In this document: positions 51,886 to 60,162 of the stretch, piece after piece
Position numbering within the stretch: the first letter of the stretch is position 1
Layout of the letters: every line of letters begins with the position of its first letter
Assembly: GCA_046347015.1 (NCBI GenBank)
Contig: JAXMHA010000001.1
Location: 186,001-250,000, forward strand
Origin: Dokdonella_A sp046347015
GTDB taxonomy: Bacteria; Pseudomonadota; Gammaproteobacteria; Xanthomonadales; Rhodanobacteraceae
Direction of reading: 5' to 3'
DNA length: 64,000 bases
Translations under genes and position numbers: made by a program
Notes under the pieces: generated by a model
The model's database searches: none
Told to the model about the DNA's origin: nothing
The model's input: only the letters and a program-made list of their open reading frames with translations

Positions 51886-52308
51886 GTGACGGCCGGTAAC
51901 CGCGCCAGAGCGGCGGGACCCTCAGCCGGCGTGCGCCTCGATCTTTGGCTGTGGGCGGCGCGCTTCTTCAAGACTCGATCGCTCGCGAAAGAGGCCATCG
52001 ACCGTGGCCACGTGACGACCGGCGGCAACCGCTGCAAGCCGTCGCACCTCGTGCGCGCCGGTGACCGCTTGCAGGTCGAACGCGACGGCGAGACGTTCGC
52101 CATCGAGGTTCGCGGGCTCGGTGCACGCCGCGGTTCGGCGGCAACCGCGCAGGCGCTGTACATCGAATCGGATGCCTCGCGTCGGGCGCGCGAGGCTGCG
52201 CGCGAACAACGCCGGGCCGGGCGCGCGGGCTTCCTGCCGCCACCGAAGCGCCCGGACAAGCGCGCGAGAAGGCTGATCCGCGCACTGGGCGACATCGACA
52301 GCTTCTAG
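51886..52308 (+). CDS. hslR: S4-domain heat-shock protein Hsp15
   Basis: S4 RNA-binding protein that recycles 50S subunits carrying stalled nascent chains. The 140 residues start at GTG 51886; the S4 core is VRLDLWLWAARFFKTRSLAKEAIDRGHV, followed by a basic tail. The C-terminus (RALGDIDSF) is family-like, so the protein is probably complete. Its TAG stop (52306-52308) lies within the CTAG at the left edge of the MITE-like element. Confidence 0.93.
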   Translation: MTAGNRARAAGPSAGVRLDLWLWAARFFKTRSLAKEAIDRGHVTTGGNRCKPSHLVRAGDRLQVERDGETFAIEVRGLGARRGSAATAQALYIESDASRRAREAAREQRRAGRAGFLPPPKRPDKRARRLIRALGDIDSF

Positions 52309-52597
52309 GGATGCTCTGATCAAAACCACGTAGGCGGCATGATGTCCGGAAGGTTCGCAGATTGGCGTGCGTGGCGCAGCCCAGACTGGCGGTCTGGGCA
52401 AGACGCGCGCGACGACATGAGGACCTTCTGGACATCACCTCGTCATTTGAAATCAATCGGTTGAGGCCGGTCGGTCTGCCGTCATCTCCTCGGCCCGCCG
52501 TCTCGACAGACCGCCAGTCTGCCTTCGCCGCCGGTCCTGCGATCTGCCGGCAGACCGACCGGTGACGCCTGCGCGGGTTTGATCAGGGCATCCCTAG
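52305..52597. mobile_element. 293-bp MITE-like element with terminal inverted repeats
   Basis: The two ends, 52305-52327 and 52575-52597, are inverted copies of 23 bp (CTAGGGATGC, a variable base, CTGATCAAA, then CC) with two mismatches. CTAG at both edges could be a target duplication of the IS5-type YTAR kind. Nested inside are GATGTCCGGAAGGT against ACCTTCTGGACATC (one mismatch), GCCCAGAC/GTCTGGGC, and a perfect 15-bp pair CCGGTCGGTCTGCCG (52467-52481) with its complement (52548-52562). No open frame of protein character is inside. It is probably a non-autonomous insertion; a role as bidirectional transcription end is also possible. Confidence 0.75.
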
Positions 52598-52602
52598 CAG
52601 CA

Positions 52603-52776
52603 TCACGAGGCGTAAATGATGTGCATCCGGATGAATGGCGCACCTGGACCTTCCAGTGCGCCGGAGTGATTGACGTCCGGCTCGAGGACGAATTTCGCGG
52701 GCGTTCGCTGCGGCGGCATCGAACCACCGCTGGGCGTGGACGACACGCCCTGCGACCCGTCGAAGGCGATCCACAC
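52603..52776 (-). CDS. Possible small ORF or gene remnant next to the MITE
   Basis: A 57-codon frame from GTG 52776 with codon usage like real genes here (GC-rich third positions) and a plausible protein text (IAFDGSQGVSS, FVLEPDVNHSGALEG, FIRMHIIYAS). It has no ribosome binding site that I can identify. The frame is open further upstream to the end of the methyltransferase gene. Its stop is 6 bp from the element's right edge. It could be the 3' remnant of a larger gene or a small gene; not recognised. Confidence 0.25.
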   Translation of the reverse strand: MWIAFDGSQGVSSTPSGGSMPPQRTPAKFVLEPDVNHSGALEGPGAPFIRMHIIYAS

Positions 52777-52831
52777 CGCGACAATTGGCGGTGACGTCGT
52801 TGCGCGGCAATCCCACGCGCGAGGCGGGCGA

Positions 52832-53797
52832 TCAAGAACCCGTCGGCGGCGTGCCCTTGGCGTCTCCGGCCGGGGCCTTGTCGTTGCTCTGGTCGAAGAT
52901 GGTGTCGCCCGGCGGCTTGCGGAACCGCAGCGTCATGCGATCCGATTCGCCGATCGCGAGGTACTTGTCGCGATCGACATCCTTCAGCTCCAGCGTCGGC
53001 GGCAAGGTCCACACGCCCTTCGGATGGTCGTGGTTGTCCTTCGGGTTCGCGTTGATCTCGCTTTGCGCCACCAGCTGGAAGCCGGCGTCGGTCGCGAGTT
53101 TCACGACGTAATCCTGCGGCAGGTAGCCCGTGTCGACGACCTGTTCCAGTGTCTTGCCGGCGGCGGCCCGGTGGTCGGCGACGCCGAGCGTGCCGCCCGG
53201 CTTCAGCACCGCGAAGAACGCCTTGAACATCGCGGCGGCGGTGCCCGCGCTGGCCCAGTTGTGCACGTTGCGGAACGTCAGCACGACGTCCGCCGACCCC
53301 GGCGGCCCGAACACCGGCGCCTTCGGATCGAACTCGATCGTCTTCGCCTCGCCGAACTCCGCCGGATCGGAGGCAAAGAGCTTCTGCAGCGCGGTCTGGT
53401 TCGTCGCCGCTTCGCCCTGCGGCTTCTGCGGTTTCGCGACCGCCGCGATGTAGGTGCCGGTGCCTTTCATCAGTGGCGCCAGGATCGCCGCGTACCAGCC
53501 GCCGCCCGGCGTGATCTCGATGACGGTGTCGCGCGGTTGCAGGCCGAAGAACTCCAGCGTCTGCTGCGGATGGCGGTATTGGTCGCGCGCCTTGTCGGCC
53601 GCCGTGCGCCAGCTTCCGGCCAGGACCGTGTCGAGCCGTTCGGTGAACATCTCGGTCGAAGTGCGTGGCGGCGGTGCCTTGGCCGGCTGGTCGAGCTCGG
53701 CGGCGGCTGGCGGTTGGCCGGAGTTCGCCGAGTCCGGATTCCCGGAGCACGCGGCGAGGGCGAACGGGAGGACGAAGGCGATGGCGAGCTTGTTCAT
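52832..53797 (-). CDS. Putative lipoprotein with class I methyltransferase fold
   Basis: A 321-residue protein with a lipoprotein signal (AIAFVLPFALAAC, lipobox LAAC, Cys17), followed by a disordered Pro/Ala linker. The rest has a SAM-methyltransferase-like fold: TVIEITPGGGWYAAILAPL (motif I), ADVVLTFRNVHNW and FFAVLKPGGTLGVADH. SAM is not known to be available outside the cytoplasm, so the exported location is puzzling. Such predicted exported methyltransferases recur in Xanthomonadales. ATG 53797 follows GGTGGAA. Confidence 0.85.
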   Translation of the reverse strand: MNKLAIAFVLPFALAACSGNPDSANSGQPPAAAELDQPAKAPPPRTSTEMFTERLDTVLAGSWRTAADKARDQYRHPQQTLEFFGLQPRDTVIEITPGGGWYAAILAPLMKGTGTYIAAVAKPQKPQGEAATNQTALQKLFASDPAEFGEAKTIEFDPKAPVFGPPGSADVVLTFRNVHNWASAGTAAAMFKAFFAVLKPGGTLGVADHRAAAGKTLEQVVDTGYLPQDYVVKLATDAGFQLVAQSEINANPKDNHDHPKGVWTLPPTLELKDVDRDKYLAIGESDRMTLRFRKPPGDTIFDQSNDKAPAGDAKGTPPTGS

Positions 53798-53890
53798 TCG
53801 GATTCCACCGTGGCCGATGCGATGCGGGCGGAGCAGGCGCCGGAAGCCTAGCACAGCCAACCGGCGTCACCCGCTCCCGGCGTCCGCGCC

Positions 53891-54826
53891 TCAGCGCCGT
53901 TTGACGCGCCGCGTCCGCACCTTGCCCGGCGCCGCATCGGCACGCTGTTCCGAGGCGGCGTACGCCTGCGATTCCTCCAGCACCCACGTCCGGAACGCTT
54001 CGAACGCCGGCACCCCGCGCATGCGTACCGGATACGCAAGGTAGTGTGAATACTCCGAGCGCATGCGCTCGCGGAACAGCGCCACCAGCATGCCGTTGTC
54101 GAGCAACGGCCGCGCCATCGTCAGGCGGATCATCGCGACGCCCATGCCTTCGGTCGCCGCGCGCTGCAGGATCTCGCGGTCCGAGAAGTGCGTGACGAAG
54201 CGGCGTGGCGGCTGGCCGCCGTACGACTCGAACCAATCCTTCCAGCTTCCGGACGGATCGCCCAGCAGTGGCCATGAACCCAACTCGTGCAGGCGCGGCC
54301 GCCCGTGCCGTTCGATCAGGGCGGGACTCGCGACCGGCGTCATCCACTCGTCGAACAGGTGTTCGGCCTCGACGCCGGGCCAACGGCCGGGTCCATAGCG
54401 CAAGGCCACGTCGACCGGGTCGCGATCGAAGTCGACCAGCACGCCGTTCGACTGCAGGTTCAACTCGATCTGCGGGTGGCGCGCGACGAAACGCGGCAGC
54501 CGCGGCACCAGCCAGGCGGACGCCATCGACGGCATCAGGCTGACCGTCAACGCGTTGTCACGCGGCGCGTGGTAGCGCTGCAGCGCGTGTTCGATCGATT
54601 CCAGTGGCACGCCGACCACGTCGAGCAGGCGCGCGCCGTCGGGGGTCAACGCGACGCCGCGCGGCCCGCGGTCGAACAGGCGCCGGCCGAGCCGCTCCTC
54701 GAGCCCGCGGATCTGGTGGCTCAGCGCGCTGACGGTGAGGTTCATCTGCGCGGCCGCGCGCGACAGGTTGCCGGTGCGGGCGGCCAGCACGAAACCCTGC
54801 AGGGCCAACAGCGGGGCGCGGCTCAT
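53891..54826 (-). CDS. LysR family regulator, GcvA-like
   Basis: A 311-residue LysR protein. The HTH is in LALQGFVLAARTGNLSRAAAQMNLTVSALSHQIRGLEERLG cut here to SRAAAQMNLTVSALSHQIRG, and the effector domain (LMPSMASAWLVPRLPRFVARHP) matches the GcvA subgroup. The C-terminus is basic (RTRRVKRR). It is divergent from two small genes (54930, 55165), which are its likeliest targets besides itself. The 103-bp gap has TTGCAAA near 54850 and TTTGC at 54893-54897 as candidate half-sites. Confidence 0.92.
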   Translation of the reverse strand: MSRAPLLALQGFVLAARTGNLSRAAAQMNLTVSALSHQIRGLEERLGRRLFDRGPRGVALTPDGARLLDVVGVPLESIEHALQRYHAPRDNALTVSLMPSMASAWLVPRLPRFVARHPQIELNLQSNGVLVDFDRDPVDVALRYGPGRWPGVEAEHLFDEWMTPVASPALIERHGRPRLHELGSWPLLGDPSGSWKDWFESYGGQPPRRFVTHFSDREILQRAATEGMGVAMIRLTMARPLLDNGMLVALFRERMRSEYSHYLAYPVRMRGVPAFEAFRTWVLEESQAYAASEQRADAAPGKVRTRRVKRR

Positions 54827-54929
54827 GTTGAATGCCTCTCAAGGCTGGGTTGCAAACATATCGCTTTTTCGCGGCTGCCGCAGCACCTACCATTTGCGCA
54901 CCGGATGAACCCGGTTGCAGGAGTCCACC

Positions 54930-55121
54930 ATGCTGGCACAGATCGCAAAATACCAGTTGTCGAGGCACGGCTACCTCATCGACCCCGGGATCCTTGGCGG
55001 CGCCACGGCGCCGCGGTCGACAACCCCTTCGGGGAATGCCGCGCCAGTGCGTATCGCGTTGAGGAAGATTCAAAGGTCGCTGGCGAACATCGCGCTGGTC
55101 TTCGGGCTGCGCCATCCCTGA
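54930..55121 (+). CDS. Small protein of unknown function (63 residues)
   Basis: Starts MLAQIAKYQLSRHGYLIDP and ends IQRSLANIALVFGLRHP. A good AGGAG site lies 7 bases before ATG 54930. No signal peptide; the C-terminal 20 residues could form an amphipathic helix. It is divergent from the LysR gene and 43 bp before a second small gene, so the two may form one transcript. Not recognised. Confidence 0.6.
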   Translation: MLAQIAKYQLSRHGYLIDPGILGGATAPRSTTPSGNAAPVRIALRKIQRSLANIALVFGLRHP

Positions 55122-55164
55122 TGCGGGCAGCGCCGACCGGTGAGCATCCATCGAGGAGCATGCC

Positions 55165-55377
55165 ATGTTGCTTTACACCGAAAACCCGATCGACTCGCTG
55201 CCGACCACGACGCCAAAACGTCGCCGGTTGATCCGGCGGCTCGCCGCCGCGATCGACGCGGCCGCCCGTGCCAAGGCGACGTCGCTTCCGGCTTTGCCGA
55301 AGGCGCGCCCCGATGGCCAGCGCCCCGGCCGCTACATCGAAAGCCGCCTCGTCGGCGAGCGATTCAAGGTGGGGTGA
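55165..55377 (+). CDS. Small basic protein of unknown function (70 residues)
   Basis: Starts MLLYTENPIDSLPTTTPKRRR; the middle is a basic, helix-prone segment (RRRLIRRLAAAIDAAARAKA) and the end is RYIESRLVGERFKVG. GAGGAG lies 8 bases before the ATG. Second gene of the pair divergent from the LysR regulator; a terminator hairpin (55412-55433) follows. Not recognised. Confidence 0.6.
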   Translation: MLLYTENPIDSLPTTTPKRRRLIRRLAAAIDAAARAKATSLPALPKARPDGQRPGRYIESRLVGERFKVG

Positions 55378-55411
55378 CCCGGTTTGCGTCCCGGGCGACG
55401 CCCGCAACAAG

Positions 55412-55433
55412 ACGGGGCGCCCTTGCGCCCCGT
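55412..55433. terminator. Bidirectional terminator between the small gene and icd
   Basis: Perfect 9-bp stem ACGGGGCGC / GCGCCCCGT with CCTT loop between convergent genes. On the minus strand it is followed by TCTTGTT. Likely ends the icd transcript and perhaps the small-gene transcript. Confidence 0.6.
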
Positions 55434-55465
55434 GCATCCCGCGGAGCAAGCCGCCGCCTGTTCCG

Positions 55466-56794
55466 CTACATCGCCGCGATCAGCGCGTCGCCGAACTCCG
55501 AGCACTTCAGCAGCTTCGCGCCCTCCATCATCCGCGCGAAATCGTAGGTGACGGTCTTCGCGGCGATGACCTTGTCCATCGCCGCGACGATCGCATCGGC
55601 CGCTTCCGTCCAGCCGAGATGGCGCAGCATCATTTCGCCGGACAGGATCACCGACCCCGGGTTGACCTTGTCCTGGCCCGCGTACTTCGGTGCGGTGCCG
55701 TGGGTGGCCTCGAACACGGCGTGGCCCGAAACGTAGTTGATGTTGCCGCCCGGCGCGATGCCGATGCCGCCGACTTCCGCAGCCAGTGCATCGGAGATGT
55801 AGTCGCCGTTCAGGTTCAGTGTCGCGATGACGTCGTAGTCCTTCGCGCGTGTCAGGATCTGCTGCAGGAACGCGTCGGCAATCACGTCCTTGATGATGAT
55901 GCCGGCGCCCGGCTTGCCGTCCGGAATCACGTGCCACGGCCCGCCGTCGAGTTCCACCGCGCCGTAGAAGTCGCGCGCGACCTGGTAACCCCAGTCGCGG
56001 AACGCGCCCTCGGTGAACTTCATGATGTTGCCCTTGTGTACCAGCGTGACCGACTTTCGCCGGTTCTGGACCGCGTACGCGATCGCGCTGTGGACGAGGC
56101 GCTCGGTGCCGAGCCGGCTGACCGGCTTGATGCCGATGCCGACATCGACGCCGAGGTGCCGGTGCGGCGCGCCGATGGCCTCGAGCTGCCTTTGCCACGC
56201 ATCGACCTTCGCCTGCGTGCCGAAGCGGATCTTGTCGGCGAGCTGCGGGAACCTCGCCTGCATGAACTCGAGCACCGCCTGCGCCTCCTCCGAGCCGCCG
56301 GTCCATTCGATGCCGGCGTAGATGTCCTCGGTGTTCTCGCGGTAGATCATCATGTCCACGTCCTGCGGATTCCGCACGGGCGAGGGCACGCCCTGGAACC
56401 AGCGCACGGGCCGCACGCAGCAGTAGAGGTCGAGCATCTGCCGGAGGGCGACGTTGAGCGAGCGGATGCCGCCGCCGACCGGCGTCGTCAACGGACCCTT
56501 GATCGACACGAGGTAGTCGCGGCAAGCGGCGACGGTTTCGTCCGGTAACCAGTTGCCGGTGGCGTTGAAGGCCTTTTCGCCGGCGAGGACTTCCATCCAG
56601 CCGAGTCGCCGCGCGTCGCCGTAGGCGTGCTTCACGGCCGCATCCAACACCCGCACCGAGGCGCGCCAGATGTCCGGCCCCGTGCCATCGCCCTCGATGA
56701 AGGGGATGACCGGGTGGTCGGGAACGCGCAACTTGCCGTTCGCGATGGTGATCCTCTCGGCGCCGGCGGGCGGGACGGGCTTGAACGCGGTCAT
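55466..56794 (-). CDS. icd: NADP-dependent isocitrate dehydrogenase
   Basis: Oxidatively decarboxylates isocitrate to 2-oxoglutarate. The 442 residues are of the dimeric E. coli type (416 there), with substrate-site GGGIRSLNVALRQMLDLY (the Ser is the position phosphorylated by AceK in enterics), the IYRENTEDIYAGIEW signature, and GGIGIAPGGNINY with the downstream coenzyme site GTAPKYAGQDKVNP. No aceK gene is in the window. ATG 56794 gives the family start. Confidence 0.96.
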   Translation of the reverse strand: MTAFKPVPPAGAERITIANGKLRVPDHPVIPFIEGDGTGPDIWRASVRVLDAAVKHAYGDARRLGWMEVLAGEKAFNATGNWLPDETVAACRDYLVSIKGPLTTPVGGGIRSLNVALRQMLDLYCCVRPVRWFQGVPSPVRNPQDVDMMIYRENTEDIYAGIEWTGGSEEAQAVLEFMQARFPQLADKIRFGTQAKVDAWQRQLEAIGAPHRHLGVDVGIGIKPVSRLGTERLVHSAIAYAVQNRRKSVTLVHKGNIMKFTEGAFRDWGYQVARDFYGAVELDGGPWHVIPDGKPGAGIIIKDVIADAFLQQILTRAKDYDVIATLNLNGDYISDALAAEVGGIGIAPGGNINYVSGHAVFEATHGTAPKYAGQDKVNPGSVILSGEMMLRHLGWTEAADAIVAAMDKVIAAKTVTYDFARMMEGAKLLKCSEFGDALIAAM

Positions 56795-56892
56795 CGAATG
56801 CCTCGAAGTCGGATGGGGCGGGAAAATCCGCCCATTGTCGCCGCTTCCGCCATTCCGGTCCAAGTCCGGCGATGGCCACGCGCGAACAGCAA

Positions 56893-56920
56893 AAGGGGCG
56901 TGGCCTGCGCCACGCCCCTT
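56893..56920 (-). terminator. Intrinsic terminator of the LysM-lipoprotein pair
   Basis: Perfect 12-bp stem AAGGGGCGTGGC (56893-56904) and GCCACGCCCCTT (56909-56920) with a 4-base loop; on the minus strand it runs into TTTT. It lies downstream of the lipoprotein gene and upstream of icd. Confidence 0.8.
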
Positions 56921-56992
56921 CGTCGAATCCGCCATTGCCGAGCCCCGTCCCGCCGCCCGCGATCGCGAACGGCGGGCGGGATCACCAACGGT

Positions 56993-57502
56993 TCACTTGA
57001 CCGAGAAGTCCTTCGTCGCCACGACCTTGCCGTCGAGCGAAATCTCGACCTTGTAGTTGCCGGTCGGCCAGCCGTCGGGCTTGGAGATGTGGAATGCCGT
57101 CGTCGCGGCACCGGTCGGGGCGATCGTCTCGGACGATTCGTTCACCGTCTGGCCGTCCTGGTAGGTCCACTTCGCGGACAGCGTCGCGTTCGACGCCGAG
57201 CCGTCGGTCGACACCGCGGCATAGATGGTGTCCTTCGGCTCGAACGTGGTCGACGGCATCGTGACCTTCTGGTCCGGGCCCACGGCGCTGCCGAGATCGA
57301 CCGATGTGACGCTGACGGGCGCCGGTGCCGGCGCGGGGGTTTCGGCCGGCGGCGTCGTCGTCGCCTCGGGCGCGGAAGGCGCCGGAGTCGTGGCTGGCGG
57401 GGTTGCCGGGGCGGCCGGCTCGGGCGCCTTGCTGCACGCGGCCAGCGTGAGCGCGCCGGACAGGGCCAGCAGGATCGGTGCGATGTTGCGTTGGATCTTC
57501 AT
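56993..57502 (-). CDS. Lipoprotein with C-terminal Ig-like domain
   Basis: A 169-residue protein with lipoprotein signal (ILLALSGALTLAAC, Cys23), a long Pro/Ala/Thr linker (residues about 25-62) and a C-terminal beta domain (TTFEPKDTIYAAVSTDGSAS, PTGNYKVEISLDGKVV) like the small Ig-type domains seen after such linkers. The linker suggests it spans periplasm or peptidoglycan. It lies 22 bp downstream of a LysM gene on the same strand. Confidence 0.8.
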   Translation of the reverse strand: MKIQRNIAPILLALSGALTLAACSKAPEPAAPATPPATTPAPSAPEATTTPPAETPAPAPAPVSVTSVDLGSAVGPDQKVTMPSTTFEPKDTIYAAVSTDGSASNATLSAKWTYQDGQTVNESSETIAPTGAATTAFHISKPDGWPTGNYKVEISLDGKVVATKDFSVK

Positions 57503-57524
57503 CGGAAAGTCTCCTTGGAAAGGG

Positions 57525-57830
57525 TCAGGCTGCGGTACCGGGGTTGCCCGGAATCTTCAGGACCTGTCCCGGCCGGATCAGGTCGGGATTGGAGATCTGG
57601 TCCCGGTTGGCCTCGAATATCTCGCGCCAGCGGTTCGCGTTGCCGTAGACGCGTTTGGCGATCTTCGACAGGCTGTCACCACTGACGACGGTATAGGTCT
57701 GCGCTGCCGGCGCCGTGGACTTCACGCCACCTTGCACGTTGCCGAAGTCGGCCTTCTGCGGCGCCGCGGCGGTCGAACCGGCGCCGCCGGTGACATTCGA
57801 AAAATCCGGTTTCGCGGGGGGGTTGCCCAT
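57525..57830 (-). CDS. LysM domain protein (YgaU-like)
   Basis: A 101-residue protein without a signal peptide. The LysM module covers about residues 45-96 (TYTVVSGDSLSKIAKRVYG, PDLIRPGQVLKIP). The N-terminal half has two similar KPDFSNVTGG/KADFGNVQGG units. The layout recalls cytoplasmic LysM proteins of the YgaU/Kbp type but without the BON domain. CAGGAG precedes ATG 57830. It is probably co-transcribed with the lipoprotein gene downstream. Confidence 0.88.
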   Translation of the reverse strand: MGNPPAKPDFSNVTGGAGSTAAAPQKADFGNVQGGVKSTAPAAQTYTVVSGDSLSKIAKRVYGNANRWREIFEANRDQISNPDLIRPGQVLKIPGNPGTAA

Positions 57831-57948
57831 GGCGTGAACTCCTGTCCAATTGGCTGGAAGCAGCGATCATTACACTCCGTCGGCCTTAACCGCGCGTAAG
57901 CGGACCCGGCGGCACGAGTTGTGACAATCGCGCCGCGACGGCCGGCGA

Positions 57949-59136
57949 TCAGGCGCCCGCCGGCAACCGGCCGCGCAGGCGCTCGTCGTCGAAGCGCCCG
58001 GGTTCGGCGATCAACGCGCGTGCCGCATCGACCTGCCCCCAGGTGTTCCACAGCAGCACCCCACGCACCCGCCCGTCGTCGAGGTAGTAGACGACGCCTT
58101 CGCGGCCCGGGGTCTTCCAGTCCTCGACGAGGTCGAGCCGTGCGTCGAGCCGGCCGACCGCCTCGTAGCCGAGGTCGAACAGGTCGGAGTAGAAGAACGG
58201 CAGCTCCGTGTACGGGGACGGGTGCCCGGTCATCGCGAGGCCGGCCCGGTGCCCCATGCTGATCGCGGCGTTCTCGTGCTCGACGCGCATCCGGCCGAGG
58301 TCGGGATTCGGGAATGACGCGACGTCACCGGCTGCGTACACGTCAGGCGCGGACGTTGCCATGTTCGCGTCGACGACGATGCCGTTGTCGACGGCGAGTC
58401 CGGCGTCCTGCGCGAGCTTCGTGTTCGGCGTGATGCCGAGCCCGGCGACGACCGCGCCCGCCGTGATCGCGGTGCCGTCGGACAGCGTCAACCGGACCTC
58501 GTTGCCGGCTTGCGCGCCGGCCGACACGGTGAGTCCACTGCGCACGTCGACGCCGCGCTGCCGGTAATAGCCGGTGACGAACGCGACGAGGTCCTCCGGA
58601 TACGCGCGGGCGCCGATGCCGGCTTCGGGGAACACCATCGTGACCTTGCAGCCGTTCGTCGCCAGCGCCGCGGCAATCTCGCTGCCGATGAAACCACCGC
58701 CGACCACGACGAGGTGCGCGCCGGGTTGCGCGAGTTCCCGCAGGCGGCGGTAGTCGGCGAGCGTGCGGTAGTGGAGGATGCGGTCGCCACCGAACGCCAG
58801 CGTGCGCGGCGTGCCACCCGTCGCGATCAGCAGTTTACGGTACTGCCACGTGTCGCCACGGTCGTCCTCGACGCGGTGCGCCGCGGGATCGAGTTTCACC
58901 GCATGGCGGCCCAGCGAAAGCTGCGCCCCGGTCTTGCCGACGGGACGGAACACCGAAGCGGGATCCGCGTCCGGTTTCCACAGCGCCTTGCTGAGCGGCG
59001 GACGATCGTATGGCGGATCGGCCTCGGCGCCGAGCAGGTCGATCCGGCCGGCGGCATCGTGTTCGCGGATCGCGTGGGCGGCGGCTTCGCCAGCCATGCC
59101 GGCGCCGACGACCAGGTAATCGGTGGTGTGTTGCAT
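57949..59136 (-). CDS. FAD-dependent NAD(P)H reductase (ferredoxin/rubredoxin reductase-like)
   Basis: A 395-residue flavoprotein. It has the FAD-binding YLVVGAGMAGEAAA at the N-terminus, the NAD(P)-binding VVVGGGFIGSEIAAAL in the middle, and the second FAD site VYAAGDVASFPN. It resembles reductases of oxygenase systems, so it might serve the Rieske oxygenase 8 kb away, but this is speculative. AAGGAGA supports ATG 59136 and a promoter is predicted upstream. Confidence 0.9.
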   Translation of the reverse strand: MQHTTDYLVVGAGMAGEAAAHAIREHDAAGRIDLLGAEADPPYDRPPLSKALWKPDADPASVFRPVGKTGAQLSLGRHAVKLDPAAHRVEDDRGDTWQYRKLLIATGGTPRTLAFGGDRILHYRTLADYRRLRELAQPGAHLVVVGGGFIGSEIAAALATNGCKVTMVFPEAGIGARAYPEDLVAFVTGYYRQRGVDVRSGLTVSAGAQAGNEVRLTLSDGTAITAGAVVAGLGITPNTKLAQDAGLAVDNGIVVDANMATSAPDVYAAGDVASFPNPDLGRMRVEHENAAISMGHRAGLAMTGHPSPYTELPFFYSDLFDLGYEAVGRLDARLDLVEDWKTPGREGVVYYLDDGRVRGVLLWNTWGQVDAARALIAEPGRFDDERLRGRLPAGA

Positions 59137-59278
59137 GGAGTTCTCCTTGTGTTCCGGTGGAACCCCCCGGACAACCCGCTGCGCGCGACATCCTGCGCAC
59201 CGGCGTCGCGAATCCCGCCTTCGCTCGCGACGGTTGCTTCGGGTTCCTGCATGGCGCCGATCGCGCCCGATCCTGCCG

Positions 59279-59307
59279 ATAATGCGGCCAGTCGACCGGA
59301 TTCCCAA
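59279..59307 (-). promoter_or_regulatory. Predicted promoter of the FAD reductase gene
   Basis: Minus strand: -35 TTGGGA (59302-59307), a 17-bp spacer, -10 CATTAT (59279-59284). It lies about 143 bp upstream of the ATG. Predicted only. Confidence 0.35.
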
Positions 59308-59317
59308 CCGTACCGGA

Positions 59318-60133
59318 CTACTGGCGCGCCAGGCGACGGTTCGACGGCGTTCCCGGGTGCGTGCTGCGCCACGGGTTGATGTCGATGCCGCCGCGACGCG
59401 TGAAGCGCGCCTCGACGGTGAGCCGAACCGGTGCGCAACGCGCGAGGACGTCGACGAAGATCCGTTCCGCGCAATGTTCGTGGAAGGCGTGGTGACCGCG
59501 GAACGACACCAGGTAACGCAACAGGCCCGCACGGTCGATCGGCGCGCCGCGATACGAAATCGCGATGGTGGCCCAGTCCGGCTGGCCGGTGACCGGGCAG
59601 TTGGACCGGAACAGGTTCGACACGAGGGTCTCGTCGATCGCGCCGTCCCTGTCGGCAACGAGGTATCCGGCATTCGGCGGGCCGAAGTCGTCGATCGCGA
59701 TGTCGGCCGTGTCGATCGACGTTCCGGTGATTTCGCTAAGCGCGACGTCGGCGAACGCGCCGGGTTCGGCCAGGTGCACCGCGACCCTCGCTCCCGTCGT
59801 GCGGGACAGGTCGGCGACGAGCAGCGCGGCGACACGGGCGGCATCGGCGATCCGTTCGCCGGCCAGCGCGTTGAGGTAGAGCTTCAGTGATTTCGATTCG
59901 ACGAGGTTCGGCGATTCGGCCGGCACGCGCAGTTCGGCCAGCGCGATGCGCGGCTTGCCGGCCGGATCGAGCCACGACAGTTCGTACGCGTTCCACACGT
60001 CGACGCCGGTGAACGGCAAGGTCGCGCCGAGCCCGAGTGGCGCACGCTGCCCGGCACGCGGCACCGCGAACAGCAGGTCGGGCGCGTACCGGTCGGGGGC
60101 CGCGATGTCGCGGCCCAGCGGTGAGTCCTGCAT
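59318..60133 (-). CDS. queF: NADPH-dependent 7-cyano-7-deazaguanine reductase
   Basis: Reduces preQ0 to preQ1 in queuosine synthesis. The 271 residues are of the long two-domain YqcD type. ESKSLKLY (residues 79-86) is the QueF NADPH-binding signature; catalytic Cys179 and Asp186 lie in SNCPVTGQPDW. The substrate Glu/His region FHEHCAERIF is also present. No other queuosine genes are nearby. Confidence 0.95.
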   Translation of the reverse strand: MQDSPLGRDIAAPDRYAPDLLFAVPRAGQRAPLGLGATLPFTGVDVWNAYELSWLDPAGKPRIALAELRVPAESPNLVESKSLKLYLNALAGERIADAARVAALLVADLSRTTGARVAVHLAEPGAFADVALSEITGTSIDTADIAIDDFGPPNAGYLVADRDGAIDETLVSNLFRSNCPVTGQPDWATIAISYRGAPIDRAGLLRYLVSFRGHHAFHEHCAERIFVDVLARCAPVRLTVEARFTRRGGIDINPWRSTHPGTPSNRRLARQ

Positions 60134-60162
60134 GGCGGGATTCTACAACCCCGCGATGCGGC

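Noticed and set aside
52482..54383. 633-codon minus-strand frame
   Set aside because: Out-of-frame shadow of the methyltransferase and LysR genes; crosses the MITE-like element.
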